Source: Brevinematales bacterium (lineage in GTDB: Bacteria > Spirochaetota > Brevinematia > DTOW01). From it: a stretch of 64,000 bases of DNA. The position numbers were made by a program, and so were the translations under genes. The notes under the pieces are model-generated. The model had not been told where the DNA came from and did no database searches. It saw only the letters and a program-made list of their open reading frames with translations. The DNA lies in assembly GCA_026415355.1 (NCBI GenBank), contig JAOAHF010000003.1, positions 79,292 to 143,291 on the forward strand, written 5' to 3'. How positions within the stretch are numbered: the stretch's first letter is position 1; every line of letters begins with the position of its first letter. Positions 36,033-45,299 of this stretch are shown piece by piece.

Positions 36033-37481
36033 TTACTTTTTCTTGCGTCCTGTTGATTTTTTCTTATCTGTCTTTCTCTTAACCTCCCTCTCTATCTTGA
36101 ATCTTTCAGATATTGAAGATGGTAAGTTATAAATGGAAGATATCTCAAATATTGAATCATTCGTTGAAGAAATCAGTATGTTTGTAAAAGTAAAATCACT
36201 AACATCCTTAACTAGAATCTCACCCGAGTATTCTTGTACATTTGAAATTGAGTTACTCATCACTAGATTCGTCATTCTTTTTAGTTTAACAAACCACACA
36301 TCCCGTTGTGTCTTATCGTTGTACATAGTCCCTAAAACATATATAAAGTTAGTTTCAACAAAAATTTCATATGGCATTTCATCATAACTAAAAGAATAAA
36401 ACTCTTCCCACTTGATGTTAAGGTTATAATCTGCTTCAAAAACAAATATATTCTTGTAAGAATACGGATCAAATATCGTTCCAGTAGCAAAAAGACTATC
36501 CTGAAATTTGAAAATAGATGATATACTACCGTTTTTGTATATCTTAGTCCATATAATATTACCATTGGTATCTATTTTAATGGCCGAGAAATGTCTTGCT
36601 GAAGTAGTTACAATAACTCCATCGTCTAACTGTAATACATAATTAGGTGTCTCAGCAAACTTAGTACCATATACCTTAAACCACTCTATCTCATCATTAG
36701 TTGCGAATGATACTATGAATATATCTGTTTCACCAAACCCAAATGACTTCGATTCTCCAATTATCCAGTATTTGCCGCTATTAAACTCTACAATCCTAAC
36801 TGGAGTTTCTTTGAGAGTTCCAGAGATAACCAACGCTTTTCTAAAGTCACCACTTTTTGAGACTCTGATAACCACAAGGGAAAGAATATTCGAAATCAAA
36901 GAAGTAGTAGAAAATGATAGTATAACATCACCACTCTTCAAAACTTTACAAATAGGAGAAACGCTTTTAGAAGCTGTCCTTATAAGTATATCCCACTCTG
37001 GAACCATGTTTGTAAGTTTCAAAATCCATACACCATTTATGTTTCTCCCGGGATTCTGTAATTCAGAGGTAATATACACAAAATCTTTATAAACATCTAA
37101 ACTCAAACCAACTTCATCATATTTGTCCTTGCCAAGCATCATGTTACTTACAATAGAACCATCTCTGTCAACATTAAAAAACCAAATGTCATTGAAACCA
37201 TTTTTTGATACTCTACCACCAAGAAAATAAAACTTATCTTTCACAAACTTAGAATAATACAAGTTATCATCACTTATGTCTCCATAAACTCTGTAAGAAA
37301 ATATTTCATTTATTTGCATTATGTCATTTGTAGTAAGCTTTTCTTTTTTCGGAAGTATTATTTCATCTATAAACTTTTTGAGGTTTCTATCATTGTAATA
37401 TAGAGAAAATGATATGAACAAAACCGTCTGAATTACTAGCAAGATGGACAATATAACAACGGCTAACTTCCACTTAAACAT
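36033..37481 (-). CDS. Membrane-anchored beta-propeller-like protein of unknown function
   Basis: About 482 residues from the ATG at 37481 (a TTG at 37505 would add 8). One N-terminal membrane helix (WKLAVVILSILLVIQTVLFI) is followed by a large extracytoplasmic domain made of repeated strand-rich units with aspartate/asparagine turns: GRVSKNGFNDIWFFNVDRDGSIV, GVWILKLTN, GFGETDIFIVSF, AIKIDTNGNIIWTKIY, VFEADYNLNIKWEEFY and DVWFVKLKRM. The 'd.wf.kld.nG.i.w...y' pattern repeats about seven times and resembles the delta-60/PQQ-like propellers. The C-terminus is very basic (KKKSTGRKKK). No neighbour explains its job. Confidence 0.6.
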   Translation of the reverse strand: MFKWKLAVVILSILLVIQTVLFISFSLYYNDRNLKKFIDEIILPKKEKLTTNDIMQINEIFSYRVYGDISDDNLYYSKFVKDKFYFLGGRVSKNGFNDIWFFNVDRDGSIVSNMMLGKDKYDEVGLSLDVYKDFVYITSELQNPGRNINGVWILKLTNMVPEWDILIRTASKSVSPICKVLKSGDVILSFSTTSLISNILSLVVIRVSKSGDFRKALVISGTLKETPVRIVEFNSGKYWIIGESKSFGFGETDIFIVSFATNDEIEWFKVYGTKFAETPNYVLQLDDGVIVTTSARHFSAIKIDTNGNIIWTKIYKNGSISSIFKFQDSLFATGTIFDPYSYKNIFVFEADYNLNIKWEEFYSFSYDEMPYEIFVETNFIYVLGTMYNDKTQRDVWFVKLKRMTNLVMSNSISNVQEYSGEILVKDVSDFTFTNILISSTNDSIFEISSIYNLPSSISERFKIEREVKRKTDKKKSTGRKKK

Positions 37482-37657
37482 ATCCTTATTGTTTAGCAAA
37501 AACAAAAACTATTACAACTTAGCTAAGTATACCTCAATACCCTTATAAAAACTATTCAGCACAACTAACATACATATTTAAAATCTCCCCTTAAGATAAG
37601 TAAAAATCGAGATAAACCTGTGGAAATAAGTTCATAACTTAGGTAGCTTGTATTAAG

Positions 37658-39691
37658 TTATAATCCCAGGACCACTCCTACATTATAAACCAACACACTT
37701 AGACCCCAAGCAAGTGTTATTGTGTACAAAAAGCTGAAAACAGCCCACTTTTTACCAATTTCATTTGCTATAACAACAACTGTTGCTATACAGAGCATAG
37801 CAACTTGCATAAATACCAAAAATGATATAGCAGAAAGTGGAGTAAATACACTAGGCAAAACTTCTGTTATACCTTCCTCGGATACCCCATACACAGAACC
37901 CAGAGTACCAATTACAACTTCTCTTGCTAGTATTGCAGTTAAAATTGAAACGGCTACTTGCCAGTGATCACCAAAACCTGTAAGAGAAAAAACAGGTTGT
38001 ATAGTTTTCCCTATTATCCCAAGAAAACTATCTCCAGAAGCATATTCAACACCAAGTGGCAAAGAACCTAAGAGCCAAACTAGAATTACGACGGATGCTA
38101 TTACAGTTCCAGCTTTTTTGACAAACATGAAACTTCTGTACCACATTTCAGATAAAAGAACTCTTAAAGAAGGAAATCTGAAGTCAGGTAATTCCATAAC
38201 AAATAAAGAGTATTCTCCTTTTGCTATATTTCTCCTAAAAATTATACCAAATACACCAGCAAGTACTATTCCTAGAAGATACATCATAAATAAAATAATC
38301 CCCTGATATTCCTTGAATAGAGCAGCAGTAACTACTACAAAAACCGTAAGTCTAGCAGAACAAGATATTAAAGGTAAAACCAAAACCGTAACTAACCTAT
38401 CTTTAAAAGATGACAAAACTCTGGTAGCCATTATACCGGGTATATTACACCCAAATCCTATAAGCATAGGTAAAAAGGATTTACCGTGTAATCCGAAAGT
38501 TGTCATTATTCTATCCATCATTACAGCACTTCGAGCCAAAAAACCGCTATTCTCCAGTATTCCTATAAAGAGAAACAGCACTACGATATAAGGAAGAAAA
38601 ACTAGTACACTGCCAACTCCCGATATAAGACCGTCTGTAAGGAACGATATAAACATAGAACTCCATCCAAAGTCTTTGCCTAATGATAACACAGTTTCAG
38701 ATAGGTAAGAAAATCCTTCTTCTATAAGTCTAGCAATAGGATCTCCTATATAATATACTAACTGAAATATTCCAAACATAATTCCAAGAAATATAATCAA
38801 CCCCCACAATTTACTTGTCAAGATTTCATCTACCTTCCTTTGAATACTTTCACTTCTCTTAGGGCTTACCTGAATAACATCTTTTAAAACTTTGTCTATG
38901 AAGTTATACTTTGAGCGCACTATAGCAGTATCAATATCATCAACTGATAACATTCTAAGTTCTCTATCGACATCACTTATTATATCTCTCATCTGCCTAG
39001 ATAGATTATTTTGCTCAACTTTTAACCTCATTACAAGGTTGTTTTCCTCAAGTATCTTAATCGCAACACCTCTAGGATTTCTCGAAGCCACCACTTTTGT
39101 ATCCTCTAATACCTTAAGTATCCTAGATATTCCTTTCTCGATAGGGGAAGGATATGGTACTTTAAAGTCAACAAGACTCTTGTTTTCTAAATTATTTATT
39201 GCATTTATAACTTCATTTCTTAACTCTCTAACACCCCTAGGAGTTCTACCTACAGTAGGTATAAACTTGACACCAAAAATACTACTTAGTTTATCTACAT
39301 CTATCTTAATACCGTTTTTTTTAGCAACATCATACATATTCAATGCTACAATTATTCTAAATCCCATCTCCAAAAGCTCAGTGAGTAAGAAAAGACTATT
39401 ATACAAATTTACAGAACTAACAACTACAACTAGTAAATCAGGTTTCTCTAAAAGTACAAAATCTCTGGCAACAATTTCATCCAAGGAAGAAGCAGAAAGT
39501 GAATATGTACCTGGTACATCAACAAAAATTATTTCTTTTCCATCAATATTTATCCTCTTTTCAACCCTTTCAACAGTTGTTCCAGACCAATTACCAACCT
39601 TTTCTCTAGCTCCAGAAAGACTATTGAATAGCGATGTTTTGCCTACATTAGGAGCACCAACAACACCAACTTTGTATACTTTTTTGTACAT
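37658..39691 (-). CDS. feoB: Ferrous iron transport GTPase-permease FeoB
   Basis: Inner membrane Fe(II) transporter. The 677-residue protein has the N-terminal G domain: VGAPNVGKTSLFNSLSG (G1), NWSGTTVE (G2), VDVPGTYSLSAS (G3) and ALNMYDVAKKNG (G4 NxxD). The spacer helix region spans about residues 165-280, followed by two Gate domains with FLARSAVMMDRI, HGKSFLPMLIGFGCNIPGIMATR (with the conserved cysteine) and LISCSARLTVFVV. The C-terminal half repeats the gate fold. GGAGG is four bases from the ATG. FeoA is separate at 1.1 kb. Confidence 0.96.
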   Translation of the reverse strand: MYKKVYKVGVVGAPNVGKTSLFNSLSGAREKVGNWSGTTVERVEKRINIDGKEIIFVDVPGTYSLSASSLDEIVARDFVLLEKPDLLVVVVSSVNLYNSLFLLTELLEMGFRIIVALNMYDVAKKNGIKIDVDKLSSIFGVKFIPTVGRTPRGVRELRNEVINAINNLENKSLVDFKVPYPSPIEKGISRILKVLEDTKVVASRNPRGVAIKILEENNLVMRLKVEQNNLSRQMRDIISDVDRELRMLSVDDIDTAIVRSKYNFIDKVLKDVIQVSPKRSESIQRKVDEILTSKLWGLIIFLGIMFGIFQLVYYIGDPIARLIEEGFSYLSETVLSLGKDFGWSSMFISFLTDGLISGVGSVLVFLPYIVVLFLFIGILENSGFLARSAVMMDRIMTTFGLHGKSFLPMLIGFGCNIPGIMATRVLSSFKDRLVTVLVLPLISCSARLTVFVVVTAALFKEYQGIILFMMYLLGIVLAGVFGIIFRRNIAKGEYSLFVMELPDFRFPSLRVLLSEMWYRSFMFVKKAGTVIASVVILVWLLGSLPLGVEYASGDSFLGIIGKTIQPVFSLTGFGDHWQVAVSILTAILAREVVIGTLGSVYGVSEEGITEVLPSVFTPLSAISFLVFMQVAMLCIATVVVIANEIGKKWAVFSFLYTITLAWGLSVLVYNVGVVLGL

Positions 39692-39824
39692 CTAGCCTCC
39701 TAAAAACAGTAGTAATTTTAGCCAAACACTTTCATCTGTTTCAACATTCTAATAAAAATATTATAATCTAAAATTGTTTGAATTATCTAACTAGAATTAA
39801 TCAGAAAACCCAAAATCTACAAGG

Positions 39825-41849
39825 TCATAGATTTATCTCAAATGATTTAAAGGATAGGCTATTTCCTTCTATTGTATATCTTATGCCGTTTATCTCGTTT
39901 CTGAGGAATAGTATTTTTGGTATATCTTCAATTACACTCCTATCTACTTTAAGGTAATCAAACTTGAGATTAATCTTTTCTTTAGGAATCATGTAAGTGG
40001 CAGAAAAGCTTGATGATATATCTCCTTCTACTACTCCTCTTGCTATTGTCGTTTGGTTCGTTATCTCGAGGTGCATACTAATCCTGTCGATAAATAAGTG
40101 TTTAAGGTTAAGATTTAATAATCTTGCTATTTCGTTTTGTATTTTGAGATCTACCATCTCAATATTTGTAACTTCTACTTGTGCTTTTACTGATAAGTCT
40201 CTATCAAAGGAGATAGAAAATTTGTCGATAACTCCCCTACCGTAAACTCTTCCACCCAAAGGTGTTCCTATTAGTGTATAAAGACTTGCTAATTCGAAAG
40301 GTATTGTATGGAAACTGATAGTTAGCAAAAAGTTCGTTGATATAGTAACACTTCCTCTGCCAGATGTATTTAGATTCAAGATTCTAATTCTGTTCACCGA
40401 GAAATCGCTCTTAAGAATACCTTTATCAAATGTTGCTTTACCCGATATAGACAAATTGTTTATCTTAAAGGGTGTAGTGTCTGATATTAGTTCCTCTATT
40501 TCAATAAGCAAAGTAGTATTTGAAAGTAGAAAAGGTATATTTGTCGGCAAGCTAGTTAAACTTACTTTTTCACTGTTATTCTTTCCAACATCCTGGAAGT
40601 CTTCAAGGTAGAGTCTTTTTGACGTTACTGTTACACTATTTAAATTTAGTTTTCTATCCAGATTTCCTAGCATCTCGACATCTGTTTTTTGAGTTTTTAG
40701 ATTTACTCTGATTGTTAACTCATTATCTTCTATTTCGATGTCAAGATTAATCCTTTTTAAAATGGAGTAATTTACTTTTGTAGCTATTTCACCTCTAAAC
40801 CTACCTCCGATATTTAAGTTATCTTCAGTAGCATGAAATTTCAAGTTGCCCTTAATGTCAATATTATCGATTGTTGTCTTCAAACTATCTAATATATCCT
40901 TATGTAGATTGTTTGTCGATAGGTTCTTTACATCAACATTGCCAAAAATTCCATTTTCTGTTATGGTTATGATACCATCTACTTGTCCCGTACTGAATGT
41001 GATCTTAGTACTTTTGTCAATCATGAGATGTAACTTTGTATTCGTAAATGACATATCCAAACCTGACAGTAAAAGTTTTACATTCTCTGCTACTCCTTCA
41101 AATCTGAGTTTTTGTAGATCACCTAACAATGAAAGGTTAGTAATCGATAGAAAATTTGAGTAAGAAAGAGATGAAATTACACCTTCAATAGACGAATTTG
41201 TAATTTTGCCAACAAATCTTTTCAGTTTTATATCTCCTAATACGTTACCTCCTTCGAAGTTGTCAACGACAAAGTTAGTGCCATCGAATGAAAACTTCGT
41301 TTTGGTAGTTGATAAGAAACCTTCAACTCTCAAGTTGTCCAAGTATACTCTACTCCAAGAGAATGAGAGTTTGATCTTTTCGTACGAAGCTACCATGTCT
41401 TGGAGATTGAGTAACTCCACGCTAAATCCTTGTTGGGAACCACTGTTACTTATAGATGATTTAAATGTGTCTGAAGTTATATAGTCTAGTAAGTTTTTTA
41501 CATTCACACTGGATCTTATTACTGTTATTTCTCTGATTTGTTGGGTTTCCAGGACATCAAGTATGTTGAAATGTATCAATACTTTGTCAGATCTACCTAT
41601 CAGTTTTTTGGTGGTTGTGTGTTTTGAGTATATCTCTACTTCATTTAACTCGACTCCACTTATTATTGATAGAAAATTCTTCTGTTTTAGTTTGAATTTG
41701 ACTTGTAGCTTATAGGTATCTTCTAGGACAGTGAGTAAATTTGAGATCAGAGCGTTTGGATCAAACACTAAGGTGAAATAAAGGAGTACTCCTAGCACGC
41801 CGAAAATGACGGCAAAAATCAGAGTGATAATTACTGCTCTCAGCTTCAT
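39825..41849 (-). CDS. AsmA/TamB-like envelope protein
   Basis: A 674-residue protein with one N-terminal membrane helix (about residues 4-26) and a long extracytoplasmic part of beta-strand-rich, hydrophilic repeats. AsmA-like features are the start 'FDPNALISNLLTVLEDTYKLQVKF', read here as FDPNALISNLLTVLED then YKLQVKFKL, which is the 'hidden N-terminal' motif. Further ones are SGVELNEVEIYSK and a C-terminal half with VYGRGVIDKFSISF and RGVVEGDISSSFSATY. Such AsmA/YhdP-type proteins form bridges that carry phospholipid to the outer membrane. Codon use on its coding strand is A/C-rich, unlike feoB next door. Confidence 0.68.
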   Translation of the reverse strand: MKLRAVIITLIFAVIFGVLGVLLYFTLVFDPNALISNLLTVLEDTYKLQVKFKLKQKNFLSIISGVELNEVEIYSKHTTTKKLIGRSDKVLIHFNILDVLETQQIREITVIRSSVNVKNLLDYITSDTFKSSISNSGSQQGFSVELLNLQDMVASYEKIKLSFSWSRVYLDNLRVEGFLSTTKTKFSFDGTNFVVDNFEGGNVLGDIKLKRFVGKITNSSIEGVISSLSYSNFLSITNLSLLGDLQKLRFEGVAENVKLLLSGLDMSFTNTKLHLMIDKSTKITFSTGQVDGIITITENGIFGNVDVKNLSTNNLHKDILDSLKTTIDNIDIKGNLKFHATEDNLNIGGRFRGEIATKVNYSILKRINLDIEIEDNELTIRVNLKTQKTDVEMLGNLDRKLNLNSVTVTSKRLYLEDFQDVGKNNSEKVSLTSLPTNIPFLLSNTTLLIEIEELISDTTPFKINNLSISGKATFDKGILKSDFSVNRIRILNLNTSGRGSVTISTNFLLTISFHTIPFELASLYTLIGTPLGGRVYGRGVIDKFSISFDRDLSVKAQVEVTNIEMVDLKIQNEIARLLNLNLKHLFIDRISMHLEITNQTTIARGVVEGDISSSFSATYMIPKEKINLKFDYLKVDRSVIEDIPKILFLRNEINGIRYTIEGNSLSFKSFEINL

Positions 41850-41960
41850 ACTCTTAATAAGTTTAATCGTTAATAGTTTCTTTCTACAAAGTAATGTTCC
41901 TTGATCTATGAGGTAACATTTGGTTAATGTCTCAAGTGCTAGGAAAAAACTTTGAAAATG

Positions 41961-43496
41961 CTATGTAGTTTGTTTGGTTACTTTCATCTTGAACATTGCG
42001 TGTACCACATTTTTGTTGGGGATATAAGCATAGATAGCAATTAGGATGAAATAGTACAGTACTACGAAGACTAGTGTCTCTGTAAAATTTGAGAATACTA
42101 TTCCAACTTGTAGATTTATAGTTGAGAAGTACTCTGTGATGATAATAAAGATCAGGTTTATAAAGTTTACGCCCCTAAACATGTATTCGGCAATAGTACC
42201 TGAGACAGATGAAAAGATGTATGAAATTATACCACTAGTTATATTTAGCGAAGAAAGAGGTACCAACACAATGGAAGAAAGTATGCCTACTAGAGAGGAA
42301 CTTCCAAACCATATTAGTATGACTGGCAATGTAAACATGACAGCTGTAAAAGATACGGATAGAAGTGATATAATTCCCTTCAAAGTTCTGTTGGGTTCGA
42401 AGCCGTACCTGTTAATTACTGATACTACTATTTCATCAATGTACCTTGAGAAAAGTATTGTGCTTATGATTGCAAAAAAAGATAGGATGAATCCCACATC
42501 TACGGAAAGGAAAGGATTGAGTGCTAGCATTATGATACCAACTACCAGAGTGGTACTTAGGTAATTAGGCCTTAAATTAAATGACCTAATTAGAAGCATT
42601 ATTGAGGCTAGTAGTGATGATCTAACAACTGGAGGTTTTAGACCTACTATTAGGCTATAACCTACTAGGAACACTGAGATCACTACAAATTGTATTAGCT
42701 TAGGAATCCTTAGCACGTTGAGAAGTATGACAAATGCTATTACGATAACACCCACATGAAATCCTGAAACAGAAAATATATGCGAGATTCCTGAATCTTT
42801 TATCTTTTCCATAAACTCTCTTGAAATTTCAGATGTCTCCCCCATTATTAAGGAGGCTGATAAAAACGATGTGTGAGGTATGTAACTGTAGAATTTGTTA
42901 TATATGTCCTGTCTTACTATGTTAACTAACCTTAGAAATAGAGAGCTTGATTCTACTACTTCTCCTACAATGTCATCTTTCGAGTATATTATGTATGGTG
43001 TGTTCTCTTTGAAGAGATAGAGGAAATACCCATACATGTTCTTGTTGGTCAAGTAGGTATATATGTGTCTTGAGTTTCCTGATATTACAACTTGGGCTCC
43101 TATAGATGAAAATTCATAATCGTAGTTTCTCAAATAAACTATTACGTTGTAATTTGAGACGCTTACGAAAACCTTGTTGAGAAAGCTTATACTCACTGTA
43201 CCACTTACGAAGCTTTGATTGGGGGTCTTGAGCATTGAGTCGAGCCTTTTTTTGGAATTTATCGCTGAGTAGCAAAATGAGACAAACACGGTTGTGAATA
43301 TTACACTTAGTAGGAGTAATTTCCTAGATTTTAGTACTACTGATGTAGTCGTAGTAACTAAAAATAGAGACAGCGCCATGGGAAAGTTTTTTACAACTTC
43401 CATGGACGGCATTTCTGGGAAATGATATGTAGTGAAGTACACACCTAGACCTGAGCCGATTAGGAGTGATACAAATACACTTAGTAGATATATCAT
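41961..43496 (-). CDS. comEC: ComEC/Rec2-type DNA uptake membrane protein
   Basis: The inner-membrane channel that takes single-stranded DNA into the cytoplasm during natural transformation. The 511-residue protein has two to three N-terminal membrane helices, a short extracytoplasmic domain and then the Competence domain (about residues 195-470). That domain includes SLIMGETSEISREFMEKIKDSGISHIFSVSGFHVG (in pieces), LVGYSLIVGLKPPVVRSSLLASIMLL and NPFLSVDVGFILSFFAIIS. It lacks the C-terminal metallo-beta-lactamase domain that many ComEC proteins carry. Its ATG overlaps the stop of the DUF503 gene by four bases. Confidence 0.9.
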   Translation of the reverse strand: MIYLLSVFVSLLIGSGLGVYFTTYHFPEMPSMEVVKNFPMALSLFLVTTTTSVVLKSRKLLLLSVIFTTVFVSFCYSAINSKKRLDSMLKTPNQSFVSGTVSISFLNKVFVSVSNYNVIVYLRNYDYEFSSIGAQVVISGNSRHIYTYLTNKNMYGYFLYLFKENTPYIIYSKDDIVGEVVESSSLFLRLVNIVRQDIYNKFYSYIPHTSFLSASLIMGETSEISREFMEKIKDSGISHIFSVSGFHVGVIVIAFVILLNVLRIPKLIQFVVISVFLVGYSLIVGLKPPVVRSSLLASIMLLIRSFNLRPNYLSTTLVVGIIMLALNPFLSVDVGFILSFFAIISTILFSRYIDEIVVSVINRYGFEPNRTLKGIISLLSVSFTAVMFTLPVILIWFGSSSLVGILSSIVLVPLSSLNITSGIISYIFSSVSGTIAEYMFRGVNFINLIFIIITEYFSTINLQVGIVFSNFTETLVFVVLYYFILIAIYAYIPNKNVVHAMFKMKVTKQTT

Positions 43497-43771
43497 ATTA
43501 TTTCGATATCGTAATTATTTACTAACCCTGGGAACTCCATATCCAGGTAGTTAAGTATTGAATGTAGAGTAGAGTTGATATGGTTTCCATCGTTTGATAT
43601 TACCGCTATGCCTATAAGAGCTCTTGAGTGACTATCGTTGTGGTCAATTTCAGCTATTGACACATTAAACTTGTTTCTCGTCTTGTCTTTTATGCTATTT
43701 ATTATCCTTCTCTTCTCCTTTAACGTTCTAGCAGGTATGATGAGGTGTAGCTGTATGATTCCTACAAGCAT
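43493..43771 (-). CDS. DUF503 family protein
   Basis: A 92-residue protein starting MLVGIIQLHLIIPA, then RTLKEKRRIINSIKDKTRNKFNVSIAEID in pieces and SRALIGIAVISND. This is the DUF503 pattern ('v.l.iP...sLKeKRr.i..i..r...rfnvsvaEv'). In many bacteria this gene lies next to rbfA and the tRNA pseudouridine synthase truB and is thought to be ribosome-related, but here it overlaps comEC. I chose the ATG at 43771; an upstream in-frame ATG at 43885 would add 38 unrelated residues. Confidence 0.85.
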   Translation of the reverse strand: MLVGIIQLHLIIPARTLKEKRRIINSIKDKTRNKFNVSIAEIDHNDSHSRALIGIAVISNDGNHINSTLHSILNYLDMEFPGLVNNYDIEII

Positions 43772-43901
43772 AGCCAAATTCTTTTGAAAGTGTACAAATT
43801 TTTTCAAATTTCTGTGAGGTTTTGAGAGGTTGATCATAAGCCAAGTTTGCCACATGATAGCCTTCTTGAAAACTCTCAATGTCAAATTTAATATTATGGT
43901 T

Positions 43902-45299
43902 ATGAGAGTGTTTATTGTTATACTGGTTTCTACTTTTTCTTTTATATTGGTTGGATGTGATTTTTACACAATGTACTTCATAAAGAAGTCTCTTGAAGAG
44001 GATTTCGGGTATGTCGATATGTTTTCTAGAAAGTACCAACTCAAAGGGGATAGTATCTCAGATGTCCCAATTTCTGATGAAGAGAAGATATTACCGGAAT
44101 TCGTTGAAGACAAGATACGTCTCCTTGAGGATGAGAGAAACATGTTTCCTGGAAGTAAGGAAAAACCTGTATCCGTTACGTCTATATTTTCTACTAAGGG
44201 ACAAAAGTTTACGATCCAATTACCGAGTGAGGATGGAATATGGCTTGTGAAAAAGTACCCTCTTAAAGTTGCGTTTCTCGATGGAACTTCTAGGGTAAGA
44301 GATAATGTATTCATATTTACTACCAGAGATTACGGTAAAGATAACATCATATTTCAGCTTTTTTCTAGTAATGGTACAGTCATAAAAACTCTCGAATATG
44401 AAGTAACTTCAGTTGAAGCTTTTAGTGATAAGGCTACTAACTCTCAAGGAGTCATCTCAATTACTAACGGTGGTATAATGTTTGGTACTTCTCGAAAGGC
44501 CAACTTATCTGGAGACAGTAATGCTGGCAAATCAAACAATTACAGTTTCTCGAGTACGAATGATTTTGGTAATATACTGCTTGCCAATTCTGCCTCATAC
44601 GATATTACAGATAACGAGAGAGAGAGTACCGAGCAAAGCACCGAATTAGGTCCCCCATCGAATGTTGGTAAGCTTGACCTTAAGTTTCTTGTTGGTGATG
44701 AGGAGAAGTTCTTTGAAAACATAGACAACATAGCAAGCAAGTATGGGTATTATAGAGCTATTAAGGAAATAGAGAACTTGGAGTCTAACGTATCTAGAGA
44801 CGACTTACCTAAGCTCAAGCTAAAAAAAATGGAATTCTTAGGCAGGCTTAATAAGTTTTCTGATGCTATAAAGGAAGGTGAGGAATTTGCTGACAAGGAT
44901 AGTATCATAAAACTTTACACGGGTATATTTTTTGGGAAGTCTAAAAACTACTCAATGGCTGATAAGAACATAAGAGAATCTCTTGCAAGGATAACAAATC
45001 CAAGAGAGCTATCATTCGCACTAAGAGAAATACTAGCTTACTATTCATCTGTTCCTGAGCCTCCTACGAGGGAAATGATTAATATTATCCTGCAGAGGAA
45101 TGAGATAATTCTGAAAGACTTTAAGAGAGAGTACTACGAAAATCTCGTGGCATTAGGAGAACTATTCGAGAGAATAGGTGAAGTTTACAAGGCAATGTCA
45201 ATATACGAGAATGTTTGCAATTCTGATGTGGGTGAAGATATAAAAAACTTTGCTTCATCAAAGAAAGACAGGTTAAATAAGTTAATAAACTTTAGGTAG
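43902..45299 (+). CDS. Lipoprotein with C-terminal TPR-like region
   Basis: From the ATG at 43902 (an alternative ATG lies two codons earlier) the product has about 465 residues and a lipoprotein signal MRVFIVILVSTFSFILVGC, with lipobox LVGC. The N-terminal half, about residues 90-170, is a strand-rich domain (FTIQLPSEDGIWLVKKYPLKVAFLDGTS in pieces, VFIFTTRDYGKDNIIFQLF) resembling a small beta-sandwich. A serine/asparagine-rich linker follows, then helical TPR-like pairs (GYYRAIKEIENLESN, LNKFSDAIKEGEEFAD, MADKNIRESLARI, IGEVYKAMSIYENVC). Function unknown; an envelope scaffold is plausible. A repeat-rich non-coding tract follows it. Confidence 0.65.
   Translation: MRVFIVILVSTFSFILVGCDFYTMYFIKKSLEEDFGYVDMFSRKYQLKGDSISDVPISDEEKILPEFVEDKIRLLEDERNMFPGSKEKPVSVTSIFSTKGQKFTIQLPSEDGIWLVKKYPLKVAFLDGTSRVRDNVFIFTTRDYGKDNIIFQLFSSNGTVIKTLEYEVTSVEAFSDKATNSQGVISITNGGIMFGTSRKANLSGDSNAGKSNNYSFSSTNDFGNILLANSASYDITDNERESTEQSTELGPPSNVGKLDLKFLVGDEEKFFENIDNIASKYGYYRAIKEIENLESNVSRDDLPKLKLKKMEFLGRLNKFSDAIKEGEEFADKDSIIKLYTGIFFGKSKNYSMADKNIRESLARITNPRELSFALREILAYYSSVPEPPTREMINIILQRNEIILKDFKREYYENLVALGELFERIGEVYKAMSIYENVCNSDVGEDIKNFASSKKDRLNKLINFR

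Noticed and set aside
36133..36387. Plus-strand open frame inside the propeller-like gene
   Set aside because: It is the reverse strand of a longer coding gene with better protein character, and has no ribosome binding site.
37600..37640. DnaA box
   Set aside because: TTATTTCCACA on the minus strand near 37,620 has an insertion relative to TTATCCACA, so it is not counted.
38892..39695. 267-codon plus-strand frame opposite feoB
   Set aside because: It is composed of the antisense of the FeoB G domain and resembles no protein; FeoB is unambiguous.
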